Made by a program: the position numbers and the translations under genes
DNA from: Pseudomonas fluorescens
GTDB taxonomy: Bacteria > Pseudomonadota > Gammaproteobacteria > Pseudomonadales > Pseudomonadaceae
NCBI RefSeq assembly: GCF_001307275.1
Contig: NZ_CP012831.1
Coordinates: 5,758,501 to 5,822,500 of the forward strand
Reading direction: 5' to 3'
Length of the DNA stretch: 64,000 nt
Part shown: in pieces, positions 32,415-40,836 of the stretch
Numbering within the stretch: position 1 is the first letter of the stretch
Layout: each line of letters opens with the position of its first letter
Notes under the pieces: generated by a model
Told to the model about the DNA's origin: nothing
Seen by the model: only the letters and a program-made list of their open reading frames with translations
The model's database searches: none

Positions 32415-34525
32415 GCCGGAAGCTCCATTGGGTAGAGGCTGTGCTGGCGTGCCACCACCTGTTCGATCGTTGCCCGGGGCAATACACCGCTGTCGACCAG
32501 GTAGTCGCCAATCCGGCCGTGATGCTGCGGACGATACTGCAGCATGGCGTGGCTGAACTGATCGCGATCGAGCAGGCCCATTTCGATCAGCAGGTCGCCC
32601 AGCAGCGGCGCGCGGGCATTCGGTACGGCATGGCCGTTGTTCGCTGGCAATCGGCGCAACAACGCGAGAATTTCACTCTCCCGGGCGATCAATTGCACCG
32701 GCTCGCTGCCCAATTCGGCGCTGATCTGTTGCAGACCTTCAGCGGAAAGTGGGTTGGCGACGGCGATCTGTTCACGTCCTTCGCCGTTGCGCCCCAAGGG
32801 AATGACGCGCCAGCGCAAAGCAAACTCGCTGGCCAGCGACGACGTCGAGGCTGCTGCTTTCTGGGCCACTTCAAAGACCCGCGGCAGGTCATTCTGGAAC
32901 GCAATGGCTTCGGCCAGGGTTTCGTCGTCCAGCCAGCCGTTATTGAGCAGAATCCGACCCAGCGGTACATTGCGCGACTGCTGTTCGTCGAGTGCGCTTT
33001 GCAGGTGGGTGTCGGTAATGGCTTGCCAGGACAGCAATACACTGCCCAGGCGGCGTGGTGCGGTGGCGACCAGGTCGGTGGACGGGAAGTCATGCATGGT
33101 CTTGTCCCAGACCAGCTTGCGGTTCATGACCTTGCCCACCAGGAACATGCGCCAGGCGCGAGAGGCGGCCATGAAGTTGACGAAGTTGCCCACCAGCATG
33201 CGCGGGATCGACAGCAAACCGTGCTGCCAGCCGTACAGTACCGTGGTGAAGTAATAGCGGTGCACGATCCGCCAGGCCAAGGCAACGCCGTTGGCCAGCA
33301 ACAGGTATTTGATCACGCCATTGGTTTCAAAGGGCGTAGGGAAGCTGACGTCCCACAAGCCGCTGTTGCGCAGGATAATCAGGCCCAGCAGTTGTACCAG
33401 AATCACGTAGGCAATGATGCTGATGAACGCTGTCACCACACCCTTGCGGTCGCGAAACAGCAGGTATCGGTTGGCCAGCGAGCCATTCCAGCCCATCTGT
33501 TCCCAGCCTTGCAGGCCGATGCCCAGGGTCCAGCGGGCCTTTTGCCGGAAGGCGGTGCGGAAGGTGTCGGGGAAGAACTCACGCACGCACAACGGCATCG
33601 TCAGGGTCGATTCATAGGGTTTGCGGAACCAGGATTTGCGCAGCACCCGGAACTGCACCGGGAAGCGTACGAAGATCGCGTTCATGCCGACCTTGGCCAA
33701 TCGTGCGCCAACGTCGTAGTCCTCGGTCAGGCTGTCGGTGTTGAACGGTTGGTTTTCGGTTTCACCGGCCAGCACCCGCAGGGCACGATGGGAAAAACAG
33801 GTGCCGACGCCGGCGGAGGGCACAGTGTCGGTCATGCTTTCACGCACCACCAGGTCCTTGCCGTGCCATTCGGCGAACTCGTCCATGTAGACGCCCGCCA
33901 CCCATTCGTACCAGTTGCGTTCCAGCGAGACCACCGGCAACTGGATCATGTCCTTGCGCGGTAACAGGTAGTTGAACAGGCGCAATTCCAGCGGATGCAG
34001 CACGTCTTCGCTGTCGTGCAACACGACGCCGGCGAAGGTCATGCCATGGGTTTTCTCGTGCAGGAAAATCGCCTGGATCACCCAGTTCAAACAGTCAGCC
34101 TTGCAGGTCGGCCCGGCATGGGGCACTTCCACGCGGTGCAACTGCTTGTAACGCCGGCGCATCCGCTCGACTTCGTCGATGGTGCGCTGGTCGTTGACAT
34201 AGGTGCCGACGAAAACCACGTAGTTCTGGTAGTCGAGCGTCGACACCATGTTTTCGATCATCGGCGCGATGACGTCGTATTCCAGCCAGGCCGGGACCAT
34301 GATCGCCAGGGGCTGTTCGTCCCGGGCCAGCAATTGCTCGACGGTCAGCGGCCGATAGCGGCGGTCCACGGTGAATTTGCGGTACAGGCGACGAGACCAG
34401 TACCACACGTCAATGATCAGATCGTCCAGGCTGGAGATCAGGATCAGTACCGCGACCACAATGGTCGCGGCTTCCAAGTAGTTGTAGTAGTGGGCCAGCC
34501 AATAGGGCCAATAAAGCGACGTCAT
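32411..34525 (-). CDS. nfrB: NfrB-like GT2 polysaccharide synthase with MshEN c-di-GMP domain
   Basis: This 704-aa inner-membrane protein begins with an N-terminal membrane segment, then a family-2 glycosyltransferase domain with DSED (about 171-174), TED (about 267-269) and QKARW (about 328-332) as the synthase D, D, D, Q(Q/R)xRW-type catalytic signature, then more membrane segments. The C-terminal cytoplasmic part has an MshEN module (about 491-548) with RRLGSVLL...LQSALDEQ...PLGRILLNNG, the c-di-GMP-binding pattern. A second, weaker MshEN-like repeat lies at about 617-690 (LLGDLLIEMGLL...GRIGDYLVDSGVL). E. coli NfrB makes an N-acetylmannosamine-based glycan under local c-di-GMP control. 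The first ATG was chosen; a TTG lies one codon earlier. Confidence 0.88.
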   Translation of the reverse strand: MTSLYWPYWLAHYYNYLEAATIVVAVLILISSLDDLIIDVWYWSRRLYRKFTVDRRYRPLTVEQLLARDEQPLAIMVPAWLEYDVIAPMIENMVSTLDYQNYVVFVGTYVNDQRTIDEVERMRRRYKQLHRVEVPHAGPTCKADCLNWVIQAIFLHEKTHGMTFAGVVLHDSEDVLHPLELRLFNYLLPRKDMIQLPVVSLERNWYEWVAGVYMDEFAEWHGKDLVVRESMTDTVPSAGVGTCFSHRALRVLAGETENQPFNTDSLTEDYDVGARLAKVGMNAIFVRFPVQFRVLRKSWFRKPYESTLTMPLCVREFFPDTFRTAFRQKARWTLGIGLQGWEQMGWNGSLANRYLLFRDRKGVVTAFISIIAYVILVQLLGLIILRNSGLWDVSFPTPFETNGVIKYLLLANGVALAWRIVHRYYFTTVLYGWQHGLLSIPRMLVGNFVNFMAASRAWRMFLVGKVMNRKLVWDKTMHDFPSTDLVATAPRRLGSVLLSWQAITDTHLQSALDEQQSRNVPLGRILLNNGWLDDETLAEAIAFQNDLPRVFEVAQKAAASTSSLASEFALRWRVIPLGRNGEGREQIAVANPLSAEGLQQISAELGSEPVQLIARESEILALLRRLPANNGHAVPNARAPLLGDLLIEMGLLDRDQFSHAMLQYRPQHHGRIGDYLVDSGVLPRATIEQVVARQHSLYPMELPA

Positions 34526-34537
34526 CAAAGGTTACCG

Positions 34538-36751
34538 TTACTGGCGATTGCGACGGGCGCTACGGCCAGCCAGCAACAAGATAAGGAACAAGGCAATGCC
34601 ACCGGGGATCAGCCAAAGCAGTGACGGTTTGCGCCAGGCATCTAGGCCCTTGGGTTCTTCCTCGCCGATCAACTGGCTGCCGTTGGGATCCTGGGTATCG
34701 AAGACCGCCACGGCACCGTTGTCGCCCAGGATCGCCACATCGCCACGAGTCAGTACGACCGGCTTGGCCAGGCTCGGGGGCTGGTCGCCCAGGGCCCGAT
34801 AGACCAGGCCGTGCTGGCCCGAGGTCTGCACCACTTGCAACGATGCCAACTGGTTGAGGCGCTGCACATCCAGCATCACCTGGTCCTTGTGGTTGATCCG
34901 CAGGTGACCCTGCTCGTCGACCTGGACCGACTCCTTGCTGTCCTTGAGCGGCAGTTCGAAAGCCAGGAACGCTTTGTCCGGGCTGACGGCGGCTTTCGGA
35001 TCGGTGCTGACTTTCAACTGCGCGCGCAGCGGCGAAACACCCGAGGCGTCGGCCACCGAGATCACCTGGGCCAGGCTGCTGGCCGGATGGTCAAGGTATG
35101 CCTGGGGAACGAGCACTTGGGTGTCTACGGCGAAGCGTGCGGCGATGCCGGCGAAATCATCACCCAGTGAAGTTTTATCCAGCACGATATGGCTGGTAGG
35201 CAGTACGGACACCGGGAACGCCTGAGGCGTTTCGAGGCAACGGTCGCTGACCGGTTGGCGCTGGAACGAGACGCGCAGTACGTTTTTCGAACCCAGGGCG
35301 TAGCGTGGGATGTGAGCCTGGATGCGTTGTGGTTCGCCATCGGTGGTCAGTTGCTGGGCACCGATCAGGAAGTCATTGAAAAACAGCGAGGCCACGGGCG
35401 CGGTGTCCGAAGCGCCGGGTGCGGCGGAGACGTCGACCACTGCGGTGACGGGCAGGCGACCGTCATACGCCACGCTGCCCAGAGGGAACGAAGTGCTCCA
35501 GTCGAATCGCGAGGCCACGTCGAAGTTACCGGGAGCGCCGCCCAATCGCGACAGGGCCACGCGGCCATCTTCGCTCAACGGCGTTTGCGCTTCGTTCACG
35601 GTCAACTGGCGGCTGCGTGCCAGTTTGGTCCAGGCAGAGCCGAGCAAGGACAGGGCTTTGCCGGTCGCATCCGGGGCGATCGTCAGCACCGGGCGAGTGC
35701 CCAGCAGCGCCAGGCGCACGTTGTCAGTGCCGGTGCCCACCAGGGCGGCGTTGACGTGCGCATTGCGCCATTGGGTCAAGGCCGCTGCCGCCGTGGCGTC
35801 GACGCCTTGGACCTGGTTCTGCAAGGCATCCATGGACTGGTTGATGGCCTGGAGCAGTTGCGGGTCGCTGATGGCCAGGTCGGCCTGCAGGTTCGGCACT
35901 TGGCCAAGCATCAGCAGCGCACCGATTTCGGCTGGGTTGGCCAAGGTATGCTGGCCCTTGCCATTGAGGCTGGCGAAGGCGGGAATGTTCAACAGTTCGG
36001 CCGGGACGCGCAGATTGCTCAGGTCGACGCTGTCCTGCAGGGCAGGGAAGGGCAGGATACGGGCATGCTTGCCGATCCGCTCCAGGGCCACGCCCAATCG
36101 CCAGGCAGCATCATAGCTGCCGGCCGACAACGAGCCCGGTGCGACCAGAATGCCAGGGTTGGCCGGCAGTGTCGCCCAGGCGGCGCCGACATCCTTCAGT
36201 TGGCTGGCATCGTAGCTGTAGTTCAGGCGGGTATTGGGCTGAATGCGCAGCACGTTGCCGATGACCCGGTCTTCTTCGCACAGCGGCCGGGAGACCACCG
36301 ACGACCAGGCAATGCCCAGGCGTACCAGGCCGTTGTCCCGTGGGGCCTGGTCTACGCCCAGCTTGACGCTGGCATCGCCCTGCGCCTCGCTGAGGCCTTC
36401 GGCGCGCACCGGATAGCCATCGAGCGACAGCAGCATGGTATTGCGGCCGCCTTCGCCATTGAGATAGCTGGCGTCCAGTTGCAGTGTCGCATCGCTCAGG
36501 GTCACGCCGGCGGGTACCGGCAAATACAGTTCGCGTCGAGCGTCGCTGGCACCCAGCAGGATTGGCGCGGTGATGCCCAGGTCGCTCAAGCGAATCTCAC
36601 GCTCCTGGCGGGTATCGGCGTTGAGTCGGTTGATTGCCTGGGTGAGCGGGCTATCCGCAGCCAGGGCAAAGTTTGGCATGAGCGCGAGCAGGCTCAGGCC
36701 ACAGGCAAGGGCGCTGAGCGCGCCCGTAGGGATGGCAACGGAAGGCTTCAT
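34538..36751 (-). CDS. BcsB-like periplasmic co-polymerase subunit
   Basis: This 737-aa protein has an N-terminal signal peptide (LSLLALMPNFALA), a large periplasmic region of alternating carbohydrate-binding-like and flavodoxin-like segments as in BcsB (for example GVTLSDATLQLDASY near residue 80), and a single C-terminal membrane anchor (LLWLIPGGIALFLILLLAG) before a basic tail. BcsB accompanies the cellulose synthase BcsA and guides the glycan out of the membrane. Here the partner would be the NfrB-like synthase encoded 12 nt downstream. As I recall, E. coli nfr lacks a BcsB component, so this is a notable expansion. It follows wecB by 36 nt. Confidence 0.83.
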   Translation of the reverse strand: MKPSVAIPTGALSALACGLSLLALMPNFALAADSPLTQAINRLNADTRQEREIRLSDLGITAPILLGASDARRELYLPVPAGVTLSDATLQLDASYLNGEGGRNTMLLSLDGYPVRAEGLSEAQGDASVKLGVDQAPRDNGLVRLGIAWSSVVSRPLCEEDRVIGNVLRIQPNTRLNYSYDASQLKDVGAAWATLPANPGILVAPGSLSAGSYDAAWRLGVALERIGKHARILPFPALQDSVDLSNLRVPAELLNIPAFASLNGKGQHTLANPAEIGALLMLGQVPNLQADLAISDPQLLQAINQSMDALQNQVQGVDATAAAALTQWRNAHVNAALVGTGTDNVRLALLGTRPVLTIAPDATGKALSLLGSAWTKLARSRQLTVNEAQTPLSEDGRVALSRLGGAPGNFDVASRFDWSTSFPLGSVAYDGRLPVTAVVDVSAAPGASDTAPVASLFFNDFLIGAQQLTTDGEPQRIQAHIPRYALGSKNVLRVSFQRQPVSDRCLETPQAFPVSVLPTSHIVLDKTSLGDDFAGIAARFAVDTQVLVPQAYLDHPASSLAQVISVADASGVSPLRAQLKVSTDPKAAVSPDKAFLAFELPLKDSKESVQVDEQGHLRINHKDQVMLDVQRLNQLASLQVVQTSGQHGLVYRALGDQPPSLAKPVVLTRGDVAILGDNGAVAVFDTQDPNGSQLIGEEEPKGLDAWRKPSLLWLIPGGIALFLILLLAGRSARRNRQ

Positions 36752-36787
36752 TCAGGCAAATCTCGATCTGATAAGGGTGGGTAGCAG

Positions 36788-38062
36788 TTATGAGGTGAAA
36801 TCGGCGAGCAACTCGCGTGGCTCGGACAGCGGCGTGTGTGACGGCTCGTGGGCCGCTTGCACCTGACCCACGACAAAGTCGTCGACTGCACGCCCCATCA
36901 GGGTGTCGACGATGCGCTGGCTGGCCTTGCCATCGCCGTAGGGGTTGATCGCCTGAGAGGTACGACGCCACAAGGCCACGTCGTCGAACAGCGCGTTCAC
37001 ACCAGCGATGATCGAGGCCGGGGACGTGCCCACCAGGCGCACGGTACCGGCGGCCACGGCTTCGGGGCGCTCGGTGACGTCGCGCATCACCAGGACGGGT
37101 TTGCCCAGGGACGGCGCCTCCTCCTGCACACCGCCGGAGTCCGTGAGGATGACGTGGGCATGTTGCATCAGGCGCACGAACGCCAGGTAATCCAGGGGCT
37201 TGATCAAGTGCACGTTGGGCAGGTCACCCAGTTGTTCGGTCACCGGCCCCAGTACGTTGGGATTGAGATGCACCGGGTAGACGATCTGGATATCAGTGCG
37301 CTGGGCCAGCTCGCGCAAGGCCTTGCAGATGTCCAGGAAACCCTCGCCGAAGTTTTCCCGACGATGACCGGTCACCAGTAGCAGCTTGCGTCCGGTTTGC
37401 AGGAACGGGAACTGTTGGTCCAGATCACCGCGCAACCGGGCATCGTCATTGATACGTTGGGCAGTCAGTTGCAGTGCATCGATCACCGTGTTGCCGGTCA
37501 CCAGGCAGCGGCCCTGCAGGCGTTCGCCCAGCAGGTTGTCCCGTGATTGGCCGGTAGGGGCAAACAGCAGGTCGGCACTGAGATCGATGCAGCGACGGTT
37601 CATTTCTTCCGGCCATGGGCTGTAGATATCACCGGTGCGCAGCCCGGCTTCGACATGGCCTACGGGGATGCGCCGGTGGAAGGCGGCCATCGAGGCCACC
37701 ATGGCCGAAGTGGTGTCGCCATGGACCAGCACCCGATCCGGCCGGGTCTGTTCCAGCACCGGGTCGATGGCGCTATAGAGGGCGGCAGTCAGGGAGTTGA
37801 GCGTCTGGTGCGGCGTCATCACATCAAGGGTGAAATCAGCCTTGAGATCGAACAGATCCAACACCTGCTTGAGCATGCTTTGATGCTGGCCGGTGACGCA
37901 GATCAGCGATTCAATGCCTGGTTCGGCGGCGAGGGCCTTGACCAAAGGAGCCATCTTGATGGCTTCGGGACGGGTACCGAAGATCGAAAGGATCTTGATC
38001 CGTGAGTCTTGAGTTGCGATGACGCCTTCCTCGCGCAGTTTTCTGCGCCGCACAACAGCCAT
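36788..38062 (-). CDS. wecB: UDP-N-acetylglucosamine 2-epimerase (non-hydrolysing)
   Basis: This 424-aa GT-B-fold epimerase has the family landmarks FGTRPEAIKMAPL, VHGDTTSAMV, HVEAGLRTGD, PEEMNRRCID, VTGHRRENFGE, DSGGVQEEAPSLGKPVLVMRDVTERPEA. It interconverts UDP-GlcNAc and UDP-ManNAc. As first gene of the nfr-like operon it would supply UDP-ManNAc for the NfrB-type synthase, which agrees with the wecB requirement known for N4 infection of E. coli. The protein has about 20 extra residues at the N-terminus and about 25 at the C-terminus relative to a minimal WecB. No strong ribosome-binding site is visible. Confidence 0.92.
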   Translation of the reverse strand: MAVVRRRKLREEGVIATQDSRIKILSIFGTRPEAIKMAPLVKALAAEPGIESLICVTGQHQSMLKQVLDLFDLKADFTLDVMTPHQTLNSLTAALYSAIDPVLEQTRPDRVLVHGDTTSAMVASMAAFHRRIPVGHVEAGLRTGDIYSPWPEEMNRRCIDLSADLLFAPTGQSRDNLLGERLQGRCLVTGNTVIDALQLTAQRINDDARLRGDLDQQFPFLQTGRKLLLVTGHRRENFGEGFLDICKALRELAQRTDIQIVYPVHLNPNVLGPVTEQLGDLPNVHLIKPLDYLAFVRLMQHAHVILTDSGGVQEEAPSLGKPVLVMRDVTERPEAVAAGTVRLVGTSPASIIAGVNALFDDVALWRRTSQAINPYGDGKASQRIVDTLMGRAVDDFVVGQVQAAHEPSHTPLSEPRELLADFTS

Positions 38063-38421
38063 CCAGGCACGGTAGGTGACTGGCCAGGCAAGCGGTTTAA
38101 GTTAGTAAATCTGAAAGTCAGGCAAATACCTGCGTGCACAGGACGTGACGGTAGTGGCATCTTGCGATCTGAACCGTCAAATTAATAACATTAAAGATCG
38201 CTGCCGCAAAGTTTTATATGTGAAGTTTCAATAAATTTTTTTAAAGCGTTTATTAAAGGCTGGAGGAAGGTGCTGGGCATTGATTTTATTTCGTTTGTTA
38301 CTGTTTGATTAATAAGGATTTTTATAGGCTTTCTGGCTTCGTTAATCGCCATTGGCTCAGCAATGCGCGTGGCTGTCGATTTTTTGACAGAAAGCGCCAA
38401 CGTTTATGTAAGTCTTGGGTT

Positions 38422-38437
38422 CGTCATTAGAATGACG
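38422..38437. promoter_or_regulatory. Perfect dyad CGTCATT-AG-AATGACG
   Basis: Seven-base arms are separated by AG, in the AT-rich gap about 360 nt upstream of wecB. It is suitable as a dimeric regulator site for the EPS operon, but the regulator cannot be named. Confidence 0.4.
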
Positions 38438-38505
38438 CCTGTATATTGTCAAGTTGGGCGCAAGCTTTAGTACCTAAGTGCCAAGTCTTACAAGTTGATG
38501 AAAGT

Positions 38506-38700
38506 TCAATTTAGTTTGAGTTTTTGTTTAAGTAGTTCAGGGGCTGCGATACGCATTATTAGTCTTCGCAAAACAGCGCGATCCTTAAGTAAGCCACCCG
38601 CCTTGAGGCCTGCCTTAAACCCATCGGGTGTCGCGGAAATCGATTGTCCCTCTAGCCGATAATCGCACGCTTTGTAATACGTTCGTGCCTGGGATATTGA
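38506..38700 (-). pseudogene. Possible C-terminal gene remnant
   Basis: The minus frame reads about 60 codons ending ...LKQKLKLN-stop, with plausible protein-like composition (ARTYYKACDYRLEGQ, GGLLKDRAVLRRL). It continues upstream without any ribosome-binding site or convincing start, into sequence with poor coding character. It could be the 3' end of a lost gene, for example from an envelope-glycan locus, or a chance frame. I do not recognise the family. Confidence 0.25.
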
Positions 38701-38787
38701 CCGAACTAACCGGGTGGTACATTTTAGGCGCCACATACGTCTTGCGACGCATTGCCAAGACCATAATAAAAAATAGAGGAACACCTC

Positions 38788-38880
38788 ATGCGAACCTGTC
38801 TGCAAACGCCCGACACCTCTCCCTCGGTCTGGCGCTCCTGGCCTGAAGCCCCTCGGAACACCTCCATTTGGATTCGATAG
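38788..38880 (+). CDS. Possible 30-codon leader ORF upstream of TRAP genes
   Basis: An ATG with AGGA 7-8 nt upstream opens a 30-codon frame (MRTCLQTPDTSPSVW...) ending in TAG 68 nt before the dctQ-like start. Composition is Pro/Ser/Trp-rich and shows no known motif. It may be a leader peptide or a chance frame. Confidence 0.25.
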   Translation: MRTCLQTPDTSPSVWRSWPEAPRNTSIWIR

Positions 38881-38948
38881 CGGACACCGTCGCCGTTCTA
38901 TCGCTCCGGTTTGGAACCCGGCACTCGACACCCCGAGAGGTCTTCAAG

Positions 38949-39509
38949 ATGGCAAAAGTCGTCGATTTGTATTTCAAGCTGCTGAAGCTGCTGATCGTGC
39001 TGTGCGTGCTCGCAATGATCGTGCTGGTGTTCGGCAATGTGGTGCTGCGCTATGCCTTCAACTCCGGCATCAGTGTGTCGGAGGAGCTGTCGCGCTGGTT
39101 CTTCGTCTGGATGATTTTTCTCGGTGCCCTGGTGGCGCTCAAGGACCGTGCCCACCTGGGCATGGACAGCCTGGTCAAGCGCTTGCCGTCGGCAGGCAAG
39201 CGGATCTGCCTGGTCATCGGGCATCTGCTGATGTTGTACATCTGCTGGCTGATCTTCAGTGGCAGTTGGCAACAGGCGGCGATCAACCTGAACGTAGTCG
39301 CCCCGGCATCGGGATTGTCCATGGCGCTGTTCTATGGCGCCGGCCTGGTGTTCGGCGCCAGTGCCGCACCGATCCTGCTCTACGAGCTCTACCTGGCGTT
39401 GTTTGGCAAGCTCGGGGATGACGAGCTGGTGATGGTCAAGGACAACGACGCCGAGGCGATCACTCATCACCCCGGCATCCCTGATTCCATCAAGAGTACC
39501 CGCCCATGA
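38949..39509 (+). CDS. TRAP transporter small membrane subunit (DctQ family)
   Basis: This 186-aa protein has four predicted membrane spans. The family motif region VSEELSRWFFVWMIFLGALVALKDRAHLGMD (about residues 45-75), characteristic of DctQ/YiaM small subunits, is present. The start was set at the ATG with GAGAGG 8 nt upstream; a longer frame of 27 codons lacks conservation. It overlaps the large subunit by ATGA. Together with DctM and DctP it forms a sodium-dependent tripartite importer. Confidence 0.87.
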   Translation: MAKVVDLYFKLLKLLIVLCVLAMIVLVFGNVVLRYAFNSGISVSEELSRWFFVWMIFLGALVALKDRAHLGMDSLVKRLPSAGKRICLVIGHLLMLYICWLIFSGSWQQAAINLNVVAPASGLSMALFYGAGLVFGASAAPILLYELYLALFGKLGDDELVMVKDNDAEAITHHPGIPDSIKSTRP

Positions 39510-40786
39510 CGCTGGTTATTTTCCTCGGGTCCTTGATCGGCAGCATGGCACTGGGCATGCCCATCGCGTTTGCCTTGCTGGTGGTCAGCGTGGCGTTGAT
39601 GGTTTACCTGGATCTGTTCGATGCGCAAATCATTGCCCAGAACCTGCTCAACGGCGCGGACAGTTTTCCGCTGATGGCCGTGCCGTTCTTCATGCTGGCC
39701 GGCGAAATCATGAACGTCGGTGGCCTGTCCAAGCGCATCGTCAACATCGCCATGGCGCTGGTAGGGCACAAGCGCGGTGGCCTCGGTTACGTGGCGATCA
39801 TCGCTTCCTGCCTGCTGGCATCGTTGTCCGGTTCGGCCGTGGCCGATGCGGCGGCGCTGGCGGCGTTGTTGGTACCAATGATGGTCTTGGCTGGGCACAA
39901 CCGAGGGCGCTCGGCCGGGCTGATCGCCGCCGGTAGCATCATTGCGCCGGTCATTCCGCCGAGCATTGGCTTCATCGTCTTTGGTGTGGCATCCGGGGTG
40001 TCGATTTCCAAGCTGTTCCTGGCCGGGATCGTACCGGGCTTGATGCTGGGGGCTTCGCTGGCCGTTGCCTGGTGGTACATCTCCCGCAGCGAGAACGTCG
40101 AGACGCCGCCCAAACGTTCCCGTGCCGAAGTGCTGCGCACGTTGCTCGATGGCAGTTGGGCGATGGGCCTGCCCTTGATCATTATCCTGGGCCTCAAATT
40201 CGGCATCTTCACGCCCACGGAAGCGGCGGTGGTCGCGGCGGTCTATTCGCTGTTCGTGTCCCTGGTGATCTACCGGGAAATGAAGGTCAGCCAGTTGTAC
40301 GAAGTGATCCTGTCCTCGGCCAAGACCACTTCGGTGGTGATGCTGCTGGTGGCGGCGGCCATGGTTTCATCGTGGCTGGTGACCATCGCCGACCTGCCGG
40401 GCCAACTGGCGGAGCTGCTGGCGCCGTTCATGGACAACCAGACCGTTCTGTTGCTGGTGATGATGGTGCTGATCATCCTGGTAGGGACGGTGATGGACAT
40501 GACCCCGACCATCCTGATCCTCACCCCGGTACTGATGCCGGCCGTCATCCAGGCGGGGATCGACCCGGTGTACTTTGGCGTGCTGTTCCTGATCAACACG
40601 GCCATCGGCCTGATCACGCCGCCCGTGGGCACGGTGCTCAATGTGGTTTGCGGAGTGGCCAAGCTGGACTTCGAGGAAATCGTGCGCGGGGTGTGGCCGT
40701 TCATGTTTGCGCAGTTTGTGGTGCTGTTCCTGTTGGTCCTGTTCCCGCAATTGGTCCTGGGGCCGTTGAAATTCTTCACCGGCTAA
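39506..40786 (+). CDS. TRAP transporter large membrane subunit (DctM family)
   Basis: This 426-aa protein with about 11-12 membrane spans has DctM landmarks: MAVPFFMLAGEIMNVGGLSKRIVNIAMALVGH, GSAVADAAALAALLVPMM, PPSIGFIVFGVASGVS and MDMTPTILILTPVLMPA. It is the channel/transport component of the TRAP system and is translationally coupled to the small subunit. A 50-nt gap separates it from the substrate-binding protein gene. Confidence 0.9.
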   Translation: MTLVIFLGSLIGSMALGMPIAFALLVVSVALMVYLDLFDAQIIAQNLLNGADSFPLMAVPFFMLAGEIMNVGGLSKRIVNIAMALVGHKRGGLGYVAIIASCLLASLSGSAVADAAALAALLVPMMVLAGHNRGRSAGLIAAGSIIAPVIPPSIGFIVFGVASGVSISKLFLAGIVPGLMLGASLAVAWWYISRSENVETPPKRSRAEVLRTLLDGSWAMGLPLIIILGLKFGIFTPTEAAVVAAVYSLFVSLVIYREMKVSQLYEVILSSAKTTSVVMLLVAAAMVSSWLVTIADLPGQLAELLAPFMDNQTVLLLVMMVLIILVGTVMDMTPTILILTPVLMPAVIQAGIDPVYFGVLFLINTAIGLITPPVGTVLNVVCGVAKLDFEEIVRGVWPFMFAQFVVLFLLVLFPQLVLGPLKFFTG

Positions 40787-40836
40787 CACCGGTGCTGTTA
40801 GCTCGACCTTAAAAACAATAACGATCGGAGAGTGAC

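Larger units (their letters stand above)
38063..38948. other. AT-rich divergent intergenic region between EPS operon and TRAP operon
   Basis: This 886-nt stretch is clearly poorer in GC than the rest of the window, especially between 38170 and 38540. It must hold the promoters of the leftward exopolysaccharide operon and the rightward TRAP operon. Contents I can point to are a perfect 16-bp dyad at 38422-38437, a possible gene remnant at 38506-38700 and a 30-codon leader ORF at 38788. No complete conserved gene is seen. Confidence 0.6.

Noticed and set aside
38191..38400. 69-codon minus frame in the AT-rich gap
   Set aside because: It starts with TTG, has no ribosome-binding site and no recognisable family; more likely promoter DNA.
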